From Citrobacter sp. RHB25-C09 (GTDB lineage: Bacteria > Pseudomonadota > Gammaproteobacteria > Enterobacterales > Enterobacteriaceae): DNA of 64,000 nucleotides. A program made the position numbers and the translations under genes. The stretch spans positions 2,232,001 to 2,296,000 of the forward strand of contig NZ_CP057483.1 of the NCBI RefSeq assembly GCF_013836145.1. Direction: 5' to 3'. Of the stretch, positions 43,666-52,587 are shown piece by piece. The notes below the pieces were generated by a model. It made no database searches, was not told the origin of the DNA, and worked only from the letters and a program-made list of their open reading frames with translations. Numbering within the stretch: position 1 is the first letter of the stretch; each line of letters begins with the position of its first letter.

Positions 43666-44328
43666 TTACTTGTCGTGTTGCCAGAAAGCCGATAAGCACG
43701 GCCACGTCAGAAATTCGGTTGTCGGTAGCAGAAGCCCCGCTCCCGTTAAGGACGAACCGATACCCACAGAGCGCATTCCGCAGGCGTTGATTGCCTCGAT
43801 ACCTGCCTGCGCGTCTTCAATGCCAATGCACGCCTCCGGCTGCACGCCAAGCCCACGACAGGCGGCAATGAAGATCGCCGGGTCCGGCTTTGAACGTGCG
43901 ACCTGCTCTGCATCGGCGCAGTAATCGAAAAAGTCAGCGATCTCCAGCGCCTGTAAAATGGTTGGCGCATTGAGCGATACCGACGCCAGGCCGATGCCAA
44001 TTTGCTGTGCCCGCAGATCACAAAGGAGTTGACGAATGCCCGGCAGGATCGACTCAACGTTCAGATCGCGTAGCGAATGCACATACAGCGCATTTTTGCG
44101 CGCAGCCAGAGCCTCACACTCCTGCTCACCGAAGGCCTCCGCTTTCCCACCGTGGCGCAAAATTCGGCGCAACGATTCCTGACGGCTTATGCCCTTCAGG
44201 CTGTCATTGAAAACCTCGTCGATTTCGACCCCAATGTCAGCGGCGATTCGCTGCCATGCCTGGAAGTGCAGGTGTGCGGTGTCAGTAATGACACCATCTA
44301 AATCAAAGACAACGGCCTGTGGTTTCAT
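43666..44328 (-). CDS. pgmB: Beta-phosphoglucomutase
   Basis: 220-residue HAD-superfamily mutase (YcjU) that converts beta-glucose 1-phosphate to glucose 6-phosphate. Catalytic Asp pair in FDLDGVITDTAHLHFQAW (D9, D11), Ser/Thr in GLASVSLNA, Lys in ARSKPDPAIF and the acidic pair in GIEDAQAGI. It feeds the products of the YcjT and YcjM phosphorylases into glycolysis. It overlaps ycjT by 4 bp; an operator-like 15-mer lies 17 bp before its start. Confidence 0.94.
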   Translation of the reverse strand: MKPQAVVFDLDGVITDTAHLHFQAWQRIAADIGVEIDEVFNDSLKGISRQESLRRILRHGGKAEAFGEQECEALAARKNALYVHSLRDLNVESILPGIRQLLCDLRAQQIGIGLASVSLNAPTILQALEIADFFDYCADAEQVARSKPDPAIFIAACRGLGVQPEACIGIEDAQAGIEAINACGMRSVGIGSSLTGAGLLLPTTEFLTWPCLSAFWQHDK

Positions 44329-46601
44329 TCACCCTCCTTGTGGCTGGTAGCGGTCCCATTGCTGGGCATAATAAAATCGCGCAATGCAAAGGTCTGTTCA
44401 CCTGAAATCGTCAGTTGGCTTCCATTCATGTACAGCGTCACCGGCAGTGAGCTTTTGACGATCGCCGTCTGACGACTCAGTGAAATCAGCATCTCACTTC
44501 CCTGCCAGCGCAGCGGGAAACGCAATTGCTGCCAGCCTTGCGGTAAAGCGGGATTAAGGTGTAACTGCCCTTCATGTACGCTCAAACCGGCAAAGCCCTG
44601 AATTGCGCCCAGCCAGATAGCCCCCGTCGCCGCTGCGTGTATGCCGTCATCACAGCTATGCGGATCGTCGCCAAGGTCAATCAGTGTTCCTTCATGCCAG
44701 TATTGATACGCCTGTTCCGCGTCTGTGCAGCGCGCGGCGACAATACCGTGAATAGCTTTACTCAGCGAAGAATCATGAATGGTGCGTGGCTCATAAAAGT
44801 GCAGGTTCGCCATGCAGACATCCCGGGAAAATAGTTCCGGCAGCATATAGGTGAGCATCACAACATCGGCCTGTTTCAGGATCTGCATCTCGTTGACTTC
44901 TGCGCGCGAATAATCCAGCAGGATGGTTTGTTTGCCCGCTTTTGCTTTGTACGGTGTGAGATCAATCGACGGCTTGCTGAGAAACGAGTCATCCTGCGGC
45001 AGTACACCATCTTCTCCCACAGCTGGTCGCCAGAGATGCTGAAGAAAATAGTCGGCGCGACTGAGAAACGCGTCGTCCGTACAGCCGAAACGACGCGCAA
45101 AGTGCAGCGCCTGGGTGACGTTGTAATGCGCCATATAATTGGTGAAGGCGTTGTTATTCACATGCTCGGTGTATTCGTCCGGGCCGATAACATCGTGGAT
45201 TTCCAGGCGACCATTCACCTCTATTGTGCGACTGATCCAGAACCGTGCCGTTTCCAGCAATAGCGTTAACCCTTCCCGGCGCATGAACTGTTCATCACCG
45301 GTTGCCTGCCAGTAGGCGACAATTGCCCAGGCGATATCCGCGACCAGATGGTGTTCCGCCAGCGCGGACGCAACCTTTTGCCGTAGCCCGGTGCGAATGT
45401 TGATCGCCGCAAATTCCGGCGTCTCTTCTTCACCGCTTCTGGCGCTTTCCCACGGAAATAGCGCGCCCTGCCAGCCGTTGCGGCGCGCCTTTTCACGCGC
45501 GCCCGGCAGGTTGTGCCAGCGGTAGCGCAATAAGTTCCGTGCAACAGTTGGCTGTGTAAAAAGATGGAACGGCAGTAAAAAGACTTCAGTATCCCAGAAG
45601 ATATGCCCCTTATAGCCTTCGCCGGTTATGCCCTTCGCGCCAATGCTGCTGCGTTCGTCATGGGCGGGGGTCATCGTCCGCAGATGGTAAAGCGCATAGT
45701 CCAACGCACGCTGATCGGCTTCGTTGTCGCTTTGCACTTCGACCCGGCAACGCTGCCACCAGTCTTCCCAATTTTGGGCAGACTTCGCCATCAGGGTGTC
45801 GTACCCCTGAGTGGCGCATTTTTCCAGCGCCTGACGCCCCTGTCTGGCCCAGGTGTCCAGCGAAACGTCGCGTCCACATGTCCATTCCACCCATGTCAGC
45901 TTCTCCAGAGTCAGACGTTCTCCCTGTTTGACCTGCGCACTGTTGTGCTGCAAAAGCCGACGTTCTTTTGCCGTAAAGCAGGACTGGGCATCACCAGCGA
46001 TCTTACACCAGGTTGTGATAGCGATATCGTTGCGGCCATCCTGAGTGGTGTAGATCCCTTGCAGCAAATGCTGGCCGAACACCCGCACCTGCCGTTCATC
46101 CAGATGCTGTCTGCCGTGGTTGGTGATGGTTGCGTCAATACCAGTGGAAATTGACACCGTTGCATCTGCATCGAGCGGCGTGATCGACAATTGCAGCCCC
46201 ATCAGCGGTAGCTGCACTGCAGAGACAAAGCGACGGCTTTCGATAGCGAAACGTGCGCCATCCGGAGCGCGCCAGATCACCGAGCGCTGCAATTCACCGC
46301 TGGCGAAATTAAGCACTCGCTGCCAGCGTTCAGACGTACCGCTGAGTAGAGAAAAATGGGTGCCATTCAGTTGAATGTCGACGCCAATCACATCCGGCAA
46401 ATTGACGATTTCGTTAATTTCACCTTTGCCTGCCCGATGATATAACCCGGCAAGATACATGCCGCGTGTTTGCTGGGTATAAGCCTCTTCATGCGTGGCG
46501 CGGATCCCCAGATAGCCATTGCCTGTCGCCATAAGAGAAGCGTACTTATTCAGGCTATGCGGGCAAAAAGCCGCTTCGGATAACAACTCTGGCTTACTCA
46601 T
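44325..46601 (-). CDS. ycjT: Kojibiose phosphorylase YcjT (GH65)
   Basis: 758-residue glycoside hydrolase family 65 enzyme that splits alpha-1,2-linked glucose disaccharide with phosphate, giving beta-glucose 1-phosphate and glucose. The catalytic Glu is in DVIGPDEYTEHVNNNAFTNY (about residue 480). The (alpha/alpha)6 barrel core includes GHIFWDTEVFLLPF, and substrate/phosphate contact is expected at YSRAEVNEMQILKQADVVM. Full length compared with E. coli YcjT. It overlaps ycjS and ycjU by 4 bp each, so it is tightly coupled. Confidence 0.93.
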   Translation of the reverse strand: MSKPELLSEAAFCPHSLNKYASLMATGNGYLGIRATHEEAYTQQTRGMYLAGLYHRAGKGEINEIVNLPDVIGVDIQLNGTHFSLLSGTSERWQRVLNFASGELQRSVIWRAPDGARFAIESRRFVSAVQLPLMGLQLSITPLDADATVSISTGIDATITNHGRQHLDERQVRVFGQHLLQGIYTTQDGRNDIAITTWCKIAGDAQSCFTAKERRLLQHNSAQVKQGERLTLEKLTWVEWTCGRDVSLDTWARQGRQALEKCATQGYDTLMAKSAQNWEDWWQRCRVEVQSDNEADQRALDYALYHLRTMTPAHDERSSIGAKGITGEGYKGHIFWDTEVFLLPFHLFTQPTVARNLLRYRWHNLPGAREKARRNGWQGALFPWESARSGEEETPEFAAINIRTGLRQKVASALAEHHLVADIAWAIVAYWQATGDEQFMRREGLTLLLETARFWISRTIEVNGRLEIHDVIGPDEYTEHVNNNAFTNYMAHYNVTQALHFARRFGCTDDAFLSRADYFLQHLWRPAVGEDGVLPQDDSFLSKPSIDLTPYKAKAGKQTILLDYSRAEVNEMQILKQADVVMLTYMLPELFSRDVCMANLHFYEPRTIHDSSLSKAIHGIVAARCTDAEQAYQYWHEGTLIDLGDDPHSCDDGIHAAATGAIWLGAIQGFAGLSVHEGQLHLNPALPQGWQQLRFPLRWQGSEMLISLSRQTAIVKSSLPVTLYMNGSQLTISGEQTFALRDFIMPSNGTATSHKEGE
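44345..44359. promoter_or_regulatory. Operator-like 15-mer upstream of ycjU
   Basis: TGGTAGCGGTCCCAT, inside the last codons of ycjT. Identical to 54283-54297 upstream of ycjM. The shape TGG-N3-CG-N3-CCA suits a LacI-family operator. Confidence 0.45.
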
Positions 46602-47653
46602 AATTCAATACACATCCCTGTTTCGGCGGATTGGTACAACGCAGCAACCAGTTGCTGAATCACAAACCCCTGCTCCGCATCCGCGATCGTGACCGGTTCG
46701 CCCTGAACATGGTTCACGAATGCCTCCATGCTGCGATAATGGCGATTGTCGTCCGCATGCTCTCGCTGGGCGAGCATCTCCAGCTCACCGTTGCGATCGG
46801 TATACACCTGCGCCGGGAACAGCGTTGCGCCCGCTTTATCGCCACAGAAACTCACGTTCATTATTGATTGTTCTGGAATATTCAGTGCAAACGAAGTTTC
46901 AAGTCGAAGAATACTCCCGTTATGAAATTCAATGGTGCCGAAGAGCGAATCCTCTACGGTGTAGGTTGACGGATCCCACTTACCGAACTGGCCGTTATTT
47001 TTCTGCGTACCAATTTTCTGGAAGCTGTGCGCGGTCACCCGTTTCACCAGCGGGAAGCCCAGCACATACATCGCCGCATCCAGCATATGTACACCAAGGT
47101 CGATCAGCGGACCGCCGCCCTGAAGTGCTTTATTGGTGAACACTCCCCAGCCGGGAACACCGCAGCGACGCAGCGCGCGGGCGTTGGTCACATAGATCTC
47201 GCCCAACACGCCCGCCGTCACCTGTTCACGCAGCAGTTGCGTATCAAGCGCAAAGCGATGATGGAAATCGTAGGCCAATACTTTCCCCATGCGGCGGGCG
47301 GTGTTGCACATCTCCAGCGCCTGTTCTGGGGTCATGGCCGGTGGCTTCTCGCACATCACGTGACAGCCCGCTTCCAGCGCCAGCATGGTGTGCTCAAAGT
47401 GAAAACGGTTGGGCGAACACACGCTAACGATGTCCGGCTTTACGCTTTGCAGCATTTGCTGCGGATCGTCCCAGACCTGCGCATGACCGTATTTCTCTGC
47501 CAGCGCCTGAGCCTGAGACAGGCGGCTGTCACAGACAGCCACCAGTTCCAGATCGTCGCGGGTGCAGTAGTACGAAGCATGAACCTTATCCGCCACTTGT
47601 CCTGCGCCAATAATGGCGACACGCAGCGGCGAGCTTGTCAGTGCACTTTTCAC
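46598..47653 (-). CDS. ycjS: D-glucoside 3-dehydrogenase YcjS
   Basis: 351-residue Gfo/Idh/MocA-family oxidoreductase. The Rossmann motif is AIIGAGQVADKVH near the N-terminus, the catalytic Lys is in CEKPPAMT, and a His/Asp pair lies in LIDLGVHMLDAAMY. In E. coli YcjS oxidises C3 of glucosides with NAD, the first step of the YcjS-YcjR-YcjQ chain. 9 bp downstream of ycjR. Confidence 0.92.
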   Translation of the reverse strand: MKSALTSSPLRVAIIGAGQVADKVHASYYCTRDDLELVAVCDSRLSQAQALAEKYGHAQVWDDPQQMLQSVKPDIVSVCSPNRFHFEHTMLALEAGCHVMCEKPPAMTPEQALEMCNTARRMGKVLAYDFHHRFALDTQLLREQVTAGVLGEIYVTNARALRRCGVPGWGVFTNKALQGGGPLIDLGVHMLDAAMYVLGFPLVKRVTAHSFQKIGTQKNNGQFGKWDPSTYTVEDSLFGTIEFHNGSILRLETSFALNIPEQSIMNVSFCGDKAGATLFPAQVYTDRNGELEMLAQREHADDNRHYRSMEAFVNHVQGEPVTIADAEQGFVIQQLVAALYQSAETGMCIEL

Positions 47654-47662
47654 GGAAACCTC

Positions 47663-48451
47663 TTAGCAGGTGCGCAGCCAGGTCAATGACTGACGGTAGG
47701 CTTCAGGCAGGTTCTCCGCCCGAACGCGCCCTTCGTACACCACGTATCCCTGGTAATTATCCGCCCGCAGCTGATCAAACAGCTGTTTGAAATTCAGGGT
47801 ACCGGTCCCCGGCTGATAGCGGTGATTGTCAGCAATATGCACATGTCCCAGCAGATCGCGATTGTCGTGCAACGCTTTCCCCATGTCGTCTTCTTCGATA
47901 TTCATGTGATAGAAGTCGCCGATGATCTGCACATGCTTCAGGTCGTTTTCCACAATGTAACGACGCGCGTCTGCCAGGGTGTTGATCATATGATCCTGAT
48001 AGCGATTCAGCGGCTCGAGGTACACCACCGTGCCGGTACGTTCCGCGACTTTATCGAGATAGCGCAAAGAGTCGCTCACCATCTGGCGATCGCCCGCCAG
48101 ACTACGCGGCGAGGTCATCGGCGGGAGGCGGAAAGTAAACATGCCCCAGGCGGCCGGAACGATGATGCCCTGCCCGCCGACTTCGGCCAGCGCCTCAAGG
48201 ATACGCTCGATTTGCTTCAGGCCGTTCAGACGACGCTCTTCAATAAAGTCACCAATCCAGCCATCGTAGCCGCCACAAGCCGTGGTGACGGGCAGACCGG
48301 TTTCTTTGATCGCTGCTTTCACTTCGTCAAGATGGTTGACCAACAGTTTGCCGTCGATCTCAAAACCATCAAAACCCATCTCTTTGATATAACGAAATTT
48401 TTCCAGAATATTCTCTGGAAAGAATGCCTGATTCTGTGTGCCAATTTTCAT
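47663..48451 (-). CDS. ycjR: 3-dehydro-D-guloside 4-epimerase YcjR
   Basis: 262-residue TIM-barrel protein of the xylose isomerase-like (AP endonuclease 2) superfamily. Metal ligands expected in VVYLEPLNRYQDH (Glu), IIGDFYHMNIEEDD (Asp/His) and VHIADNHRYQPGTG (His), and a Glu in VVYEGRVR. It epimerises C4 of the 3-keto sugar made by YcjS. Full length. 18 bp downstream of ycjQ. Confidence 0.92.
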   Translation of the reverse strand: MKIGTQNQAFFPENILEKFRYIKEMGFDGFEIDGKLLVNHLDEVKAAIKETGLPVTTACGGYDGWIGDFIEERRLNGLKQIERILEALAEVGGQGIIVPAAWGMFTFRLPPMTSPRSLAGDRQMVSDSLRYLDKVAERTGTVVYLEPLNRYQDHMINTLADARRYIVENDLKHVQIIGDFYHMNIEEDDMGKALHDNRDLLGHVHIADNHRYQPGTGTLNFKQLFDQLRADNYQGYVVYEGRVRAENLPEAYRQSLTWLRTC

Positions 48452-48469
48452 GACTGTCTTCCCTTACAA

Positions 48470-49522
48470 TTAAAAAGTGACGCCCATTTTGATACTCAGT
48501 TCCGGATGCTGGTCGACATACTGCATATAGCTTTCCGGGCTATTCGCGAACGTCACCACCGGGTCGATCAGGTCTTCACAGTTCAGATAACCGTTCATCA
48601 GCAGTTCCCAACAGGTTTCTTCGATGCGTTTGCGACTCCAGCGTGGATAATCTGGGTTTGGTTCGCTACAGGCGCGTGAAAAGACGATTTTGGCGTTGTT
48701 AAAATGCGCCTCACGACCCAGGTTGAAGCCTTCAGCGAATGGTTTCGCAAAAGCGACATAAGAGATGGTGCCGCCATAGGCCAGTCCGCGTAGCGCCGAT
48801 TGCAGCGCATCGGCGTAGCCGCTGGTTTCAATGATCACATCCGCGCCCTGCTTGCCGGTGAGCTTTTTGATCTCCATACCTACATCAGTGCCAATGGGGT
48901 TAAGGCAGAAGTCAGCACCGTGACGGCGAGCAATGTCGCAGCGATGTGCGATAGGATCGACGCCGATAACCACCGAAGCACCGGCCTTTTTCGCCAGTTG
49001 CACTGCGATCTGGCCAATCGCGCCCAGTCCCACAATCACCACGAAATCACCCACACGCACGTTAGCGTCACGCACACCGCTCATCGCAAACTGCGCCGGG
49101 TCGTAGCACACCGCATTTTTCCAGGAACTGCCTTGCGGCATTTTGCGCAGCTTGTAGTTGTTGACGGCGTTGATAATTACCGTTTCTGACAGCGGTCCGT
49201 ATCCGCAGACGCTATCACCCACGGCATACTCAGTAACGCTGCTGCCACATTCGACGATCTCGCCGACGATCATATTGCCCAGTTGAAACTTGCCGAATTC
49301 GATGCCACGCGGCGCACCTTCTGGACGTGGCATAAACATCTGCCACTCACTGTTAAAATCCTCATCGATAAACGGGCTGGCGGCGCGAAAATCCACCACT
49401 TCCGTACCGTGTTTCGGCGCGCCAAACTGTACGCGGATGCGCACTTCATGAGCTTCAATCGCGCGGTCTTCATATTCCACCAGCGCCGCGACGCGCGGTG
49501 CGGTTGCAACTAACTTTTTCAT
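48470..49522 (-). CDS. ycjQ: D-guloside 3-dehydrogenase YcjQ
   Basis: 350-residue medium-chain dehydrogenase. The NAD-binding glycine motif is VVIVGLGAIGQIAVQLAK, followed by VIGVDPIAHRC. The N-terminal catalytic domain has a GroES-like fold. In E. coli it reduces the 3-keto guloside to the guloside, or the reverse, closing the YcjS-R-Q route. 28 bp downstream of ycjP. Confidence 0.92.
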   Translation of the reverse strand: MKKLVATAPRVAALVEYEDRAIEAHEVRIRVQFGAPKHGTEVVDFRAASPFIDEDFNSEWQMFMPRPEGAPRGIEFGKFQLGNMIVGEIVECGSSVTEYAVGDSVCGYGPLSETVIINAVNNYKLRKMPQGSSWKNAVCYDPAQFAMSGVRDANVRVGDFVVIVGLGAIGQIAVQLAKKAGASVVIGVDPIAHRCDIARRHGADFCLNPIGTDVGMEIKKLTGKQGADVIIETSGYADALQSALRGLAYGGTISYVAFAKPFAEGFNLGREAHFNNAKIVFSRACSEPNPDYPRWSRKRIEETCWELLMNGYLNCEDLIDPVVTFANSPESYMQYVDQHPELSIKMGVTF

Positions 49523-49550
49523 CTACAACTCCTTGATTAAACTGGCCGCC

Positions 49551-50393
49551 TTAGCCCTTCACGCCACCAGCGGTCAAACCACTCTTAATAAATCGTTCGG
49601 AAAGCGCATACATAATCACGACAGGTAGTGCCGTCACCAGCGAGGCCGCCATCATGCGTCCCCAGATGTAATCTGGCGTACTGAACAGGGTGTTCAACCC
49701 AACCGGCAACGTGAAATTGCTGGCGCTGGAGAGGAATATCGAGGCAAACAGGTAGTCGTTCCACGCCACCATAAAGCAGTAGACAAAGACCGATACCAAC
49801 CCGGACATCGCCAGCGGTACGGTAATGCGGAAGATAATTTGCAGCCGGTTCAGTCCGTCCATCATCGCCGCCTCTTCAATCTCGTCCGGAATGGTGTCGA
49901 AGTAGCTTTTCAGCATGAATACCGCTGTTGGTAGCGTCTGCGTGACCATGGTGACGATCAGCGCCATTTCGGTGTCGTAAATCCCCAATGCAGTGATGAT
50001 TTTGAACAACGGCACCACCAGCAGGATCCCGGAGAACATGTACACCGTGTAAAAGCTGGCGTTGATGGTCATCCGCCCTTTAAAGCGCAGGCGTGATAGC
50101 GCGTAAGCGCCAAGCGTTCCCAGAAATACCGCCACAACCGAGGACACGACGGACACCACCATGCTGTTACGGAAATAATCCACAAACGGAAAAATCAGCG
50201 GGTTGAAAATGTCGACATAGTGTTCCAGCGTCCACTGCTGCGGCAGCAATGTGGGGTGTAGCGAAATGGCCTCTTTTGCGCTCTTGAATGAGGTCATCAG
50301 CATTACAAAAAACGGAAACAGCGTGATGATCAGAAAGACAATGAGTCCGCAGTAAAAACCCACGCGCCCGAGCTTACGTTTATTTGTTGCCAT
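49551..50393 (-). CDS. ycjP: Sugar ABC transporter permease YcjP
   Basis: 280-residue inner-membrane permease of the MalG type with six predicted helices. The EAA loop, which docks the ATPase, is EEAAMMDGLNRLQIIFRITVPLAM. Partner of YcjO; together they form the channel for substrates bound by YcjN. It overlaps ycjO by 14 bp. Confidence 0.93.
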   Translation of the reverse strand: MATNKRKLGRVGFYCGLIVFLIITLFPFFVMLMTSFKSAKEAISLHPTLLPQQWTLEHYVDIFNPLIFPFVDYFRNSMVVSVVSSVVAVFLGTLGAYALSRLRFKGRMTINASFYTVYMFSGILLVVPLFKIITALGIYDTEMALIVTMVTQTLPTAVFMLKSYFDTIPDEIEEAAMMDGLNRLQIIFRITVPLAMSGLVSVFVYCFMVAWNDYLFASIFLSSASNFTLPVGLNTLFSTPDYIWGRMMAASLVTALPVVIMYALSERFIKSGLTAGGVKG

Positions 50394-51261
50394 TGAGGTT
50401 TACCCGTTTTCTGGTCAGCAAAATGACGGCGAATATAATGATGAACAGCACGACGGAAATTGCCGCTGCTTTGCCTAAGTCATTAAATGCAAATGCCGTT
50501 TTGTAGAGATAGACGCCGAGGATGTCGACTTTAGTGGTCAGCAGATAAACGTCGGCGAACATGTAGAACATCCAGATCGTGCGGAGCGTAATCACCGTTG
50601 CCAGCACGGGCATAATCGCGGGTAATGTGACGATACGAAACCGTTGCCAGGCGTTCGCGCCATCCATCTCCGCCGCTTCGTACAGCGATTTATCAATGGT
50701 CTGTAAAATCGCCAGGAACGATATAAATGCGTACGGGAAGTAACGCCAAATGGCGAACAACACCACCAGTACGAAACTACTGCCTGGATTGTCGAACCAC
50801 AGCGGTGCCTGATCGTAGAGGTGCAGCAGATCCACCCCGAGATAGTTCACAATGCCGTAGCCGTTGTTGAACATGTACTTCCAGGCAAATACCAGCGAGA
50901 TCGACGGCGTCACGCAGGAGAGGATCACCAGCGAACGTGCTGTTTTACGCAGCCGGAACTCGCGATTGAAGAACATCGCCACGCCCAGCCCTAATACCGT
51001 ACTCCCCGCCACGACCAGCGCGGTGTACCACACCGTCATCCACAGCGAGTGCCAGAAGCCCGGATCGGAAAGAATACGGATATAGTTGCTCAACCCAACA
51101 AACGTGGCGTCAATGCGCGGGTTCAGCGGTAGACGCAGAAAGCTGATTTCGATATTTGATATCATTGGCCAGGCCACCAGGCCGCCCAGCAACAGCAGGC
51201 TGGGCGCCAGGAGCAGCAGCGCGAATGGCATATCAGATCGACCGGAAAAAATGCGGCTCAT
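50380..51261 (-). CDS. ycjO: Sugar ABC transporter permease YcjO
   Basis: 293-residue inner-membrane permease of the MalF type, six helices. EAA loop: YEAAEMDGANAWQRFRIVTLPAI. The frame opens at 51282 (MRTGTFM), but MSRIFSGRSDMPFALLLLAP at 51261 matches the E. coli start and length. It follows ycjN by 20 bp. Confidence 0.92.
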   Translation of the reverse strand: MSRIFSGRSDMPFALLLLAPSLLLLGGLVAWPMISNIEISFLRLPLNPRIDATFVGLSNYIRILSDPGFWHSLWMTVWYTALVVAGSTVLGLGVAMFFNREFRLRKTARSLVILSCVTPSISLVFAWKYMFNNGYGIVNYLGVDLLHLYDQAPLWFDNPGSSFVLVVLFAIWRYFPYAFISFLAILQTIDKSLYEAAEMDGANAWQRFRIVTLPAIMPVLATVITLRTIWMFYMFADVYLLTTKVDILGVYLYKTAFAFNDLGKAAAISVVLFIIIFAVILLTRKRVNLNGNK

Positions 51262-51281
51262 CATGAATGTCCCGGTCCTCA

Positions 51282-52574
51282 TTAACGCGGCTTAATCAGG
51301 TCATCCAGCTTTTTCTGGCTTTCCTGAAGCGTTGAAGAGAGATCGGTTTTCCCTACCGTGACGTTATGCACCATGCTGCTCACCACGCCAGACCCGGTCA
51401 CATCCCCCATGCGAGTGAAGTTTTTATCCCCTACCGCACCGAAAACCTGAATATTCGGCAGTTCTGCAATCAGTTGCGCAGGCAGTTCGCCCAACGCTTT
51501 AATCACGCTGTTGTCCTGACAGGTTTTGGTTGTCACCACCGCTTTATTGACTGGTAGCGCGGCACCCGGCGACATCATCACCCAGTCGGCAATGTTGTCG
51601 GCCAGTTCCATAAAGGCGACAAATTTTTCTGCCGCGGCGGTTTCTTCCTCTTTTTGACCATTGGTAATCGTCAGCGAAGTCAACATCCCGTAGACCGCAG
51701 GCGTTTTTTCTGTTGGCACGACAAAACCAATATTCTGTGGATCGCCCTCTTTGATAATCGCCGGGAGGATGTAGGTGGAATAGATAGCCATCGGCGCCGT
51801 ACCGTTCATAAAGGCATCTTTGACTTCCATGATGTCATTGGAGCCAGGCATGGTATTGGCTGCCAGTTCGCGGTAATAATCCAGTGCCCGGCTCATTTCC
51901 GGCGTATCGAGGGTAATATTCCCCTGTGCGTCAAAGACGTTGGCTTTGTTGGATAATGCAAACTGTGAAAAGGATTGCTCGGTCAGCACGCTTTCCGCCG
52001 TAGGCAGCGCAATACCGTATTTCTTATGTGACGGATCGTTGAGTTTTTTGGCAACGGTCAGCAGATCCTCCCAGTTTTTTGGCTCGCCCAGGCCGGCGTT
52101 CGCCAGGAGGTCTTTGCGATACCAGATACCGCCGATCCAGGCGCTAACGGGAACGCCGGTCCACGCACTGCCGTCCTCGGTACGCACAATACGCAACACG
52201 CCATCGTAAAACGCATTTTCCCCCACGGCCTGGATTACGTTCGTCACTGCATTCCGGTCAATCAACTGCTCCTTGTCCATCACCTTGGCGTAGTCATGGC
52301 TGGTTTCGATCACCTCTGGCAGTGAACCGCTTCTGGCGAGAGTAATCACTTTGGTGTTATAGGCATCTTCCTCTACGGGCACCTGTTTCACCGTAATGTC
52401 AGGGTTTGCCTTTTCGAAACGCTCAATAAGCGTTGTAATAACGGCCTGACGCTCCTGTTCAACAGAAGAGTGTATAAACTCAATCGATACATGGGTGGCT
52501 TTATCATCCTTGCAACCTGAAATCAGGGCGCAGGAAACCAGTGCTGATAACAGCACAATTTTCGTTTTAAGCAT
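51282..52574 (-). CDS. ycjN: Sugar ABC transporter substrate-binding lipoprotein YcjN
   Basis: 430-residue periplasmic binding protein of the SBP_bac_1 family. Lipoprotein signal with lipobox LISGC (Cys near residue 21), then KDDKATHVSIEFIHSS. FEKANPDITVKQVPVEEDAY is typical of carbohydrate-binding members. It captures the glucoside for YcjOP/YcjV. 13 bp downstream of ycjM; a site AAGGAACA precedes the ATG. Confidence 0.93.
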   Translation of the reverse strand: MLKTKIVLLSALVSCALISGCKDDKATHVSIEFIHSSVEQERQAVITTLIERFEKANPDITVKQVPVEEDAYNTKVITLARSGSLPEVIETSHDYAKVMDKEQLIDRNAVTNVIQAVGENAFYDGVLRIVRTEDGSAWTGVPVSAWIGGIWYRKDLLANAGLGEPKNWEDLLTVAKKLNDPSHKKYGIALPTAESVLTEQSFSQFALSNKANVFDAQGNITLDTPEMSRALDYYRELAANTMPGSNDIMEVKDAFMNGTAPMAIYSTYILPAIIKEGDPQNIGFVVPTEKTPAVYGMLTSLTITNGQKEEETAAAEKFVAFMELADNIADWVMMSPGAALPVNKAVVTTKTCQDNSVIKALGELPAQLIAELPNIQVFGAVGDKNFTRMGDVTGSGVVSSMVHNVTVGKTDLSSTLQESQKKLDDLIKPR

Positions 52575-52587
52575 CAGATGTTCCTTT

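Noticed and set aside
47822..48679. 285-codon ORF on the plus strand
   Set aside because: Antisense across ycjR and the end of ycjQ; a composition artefact.
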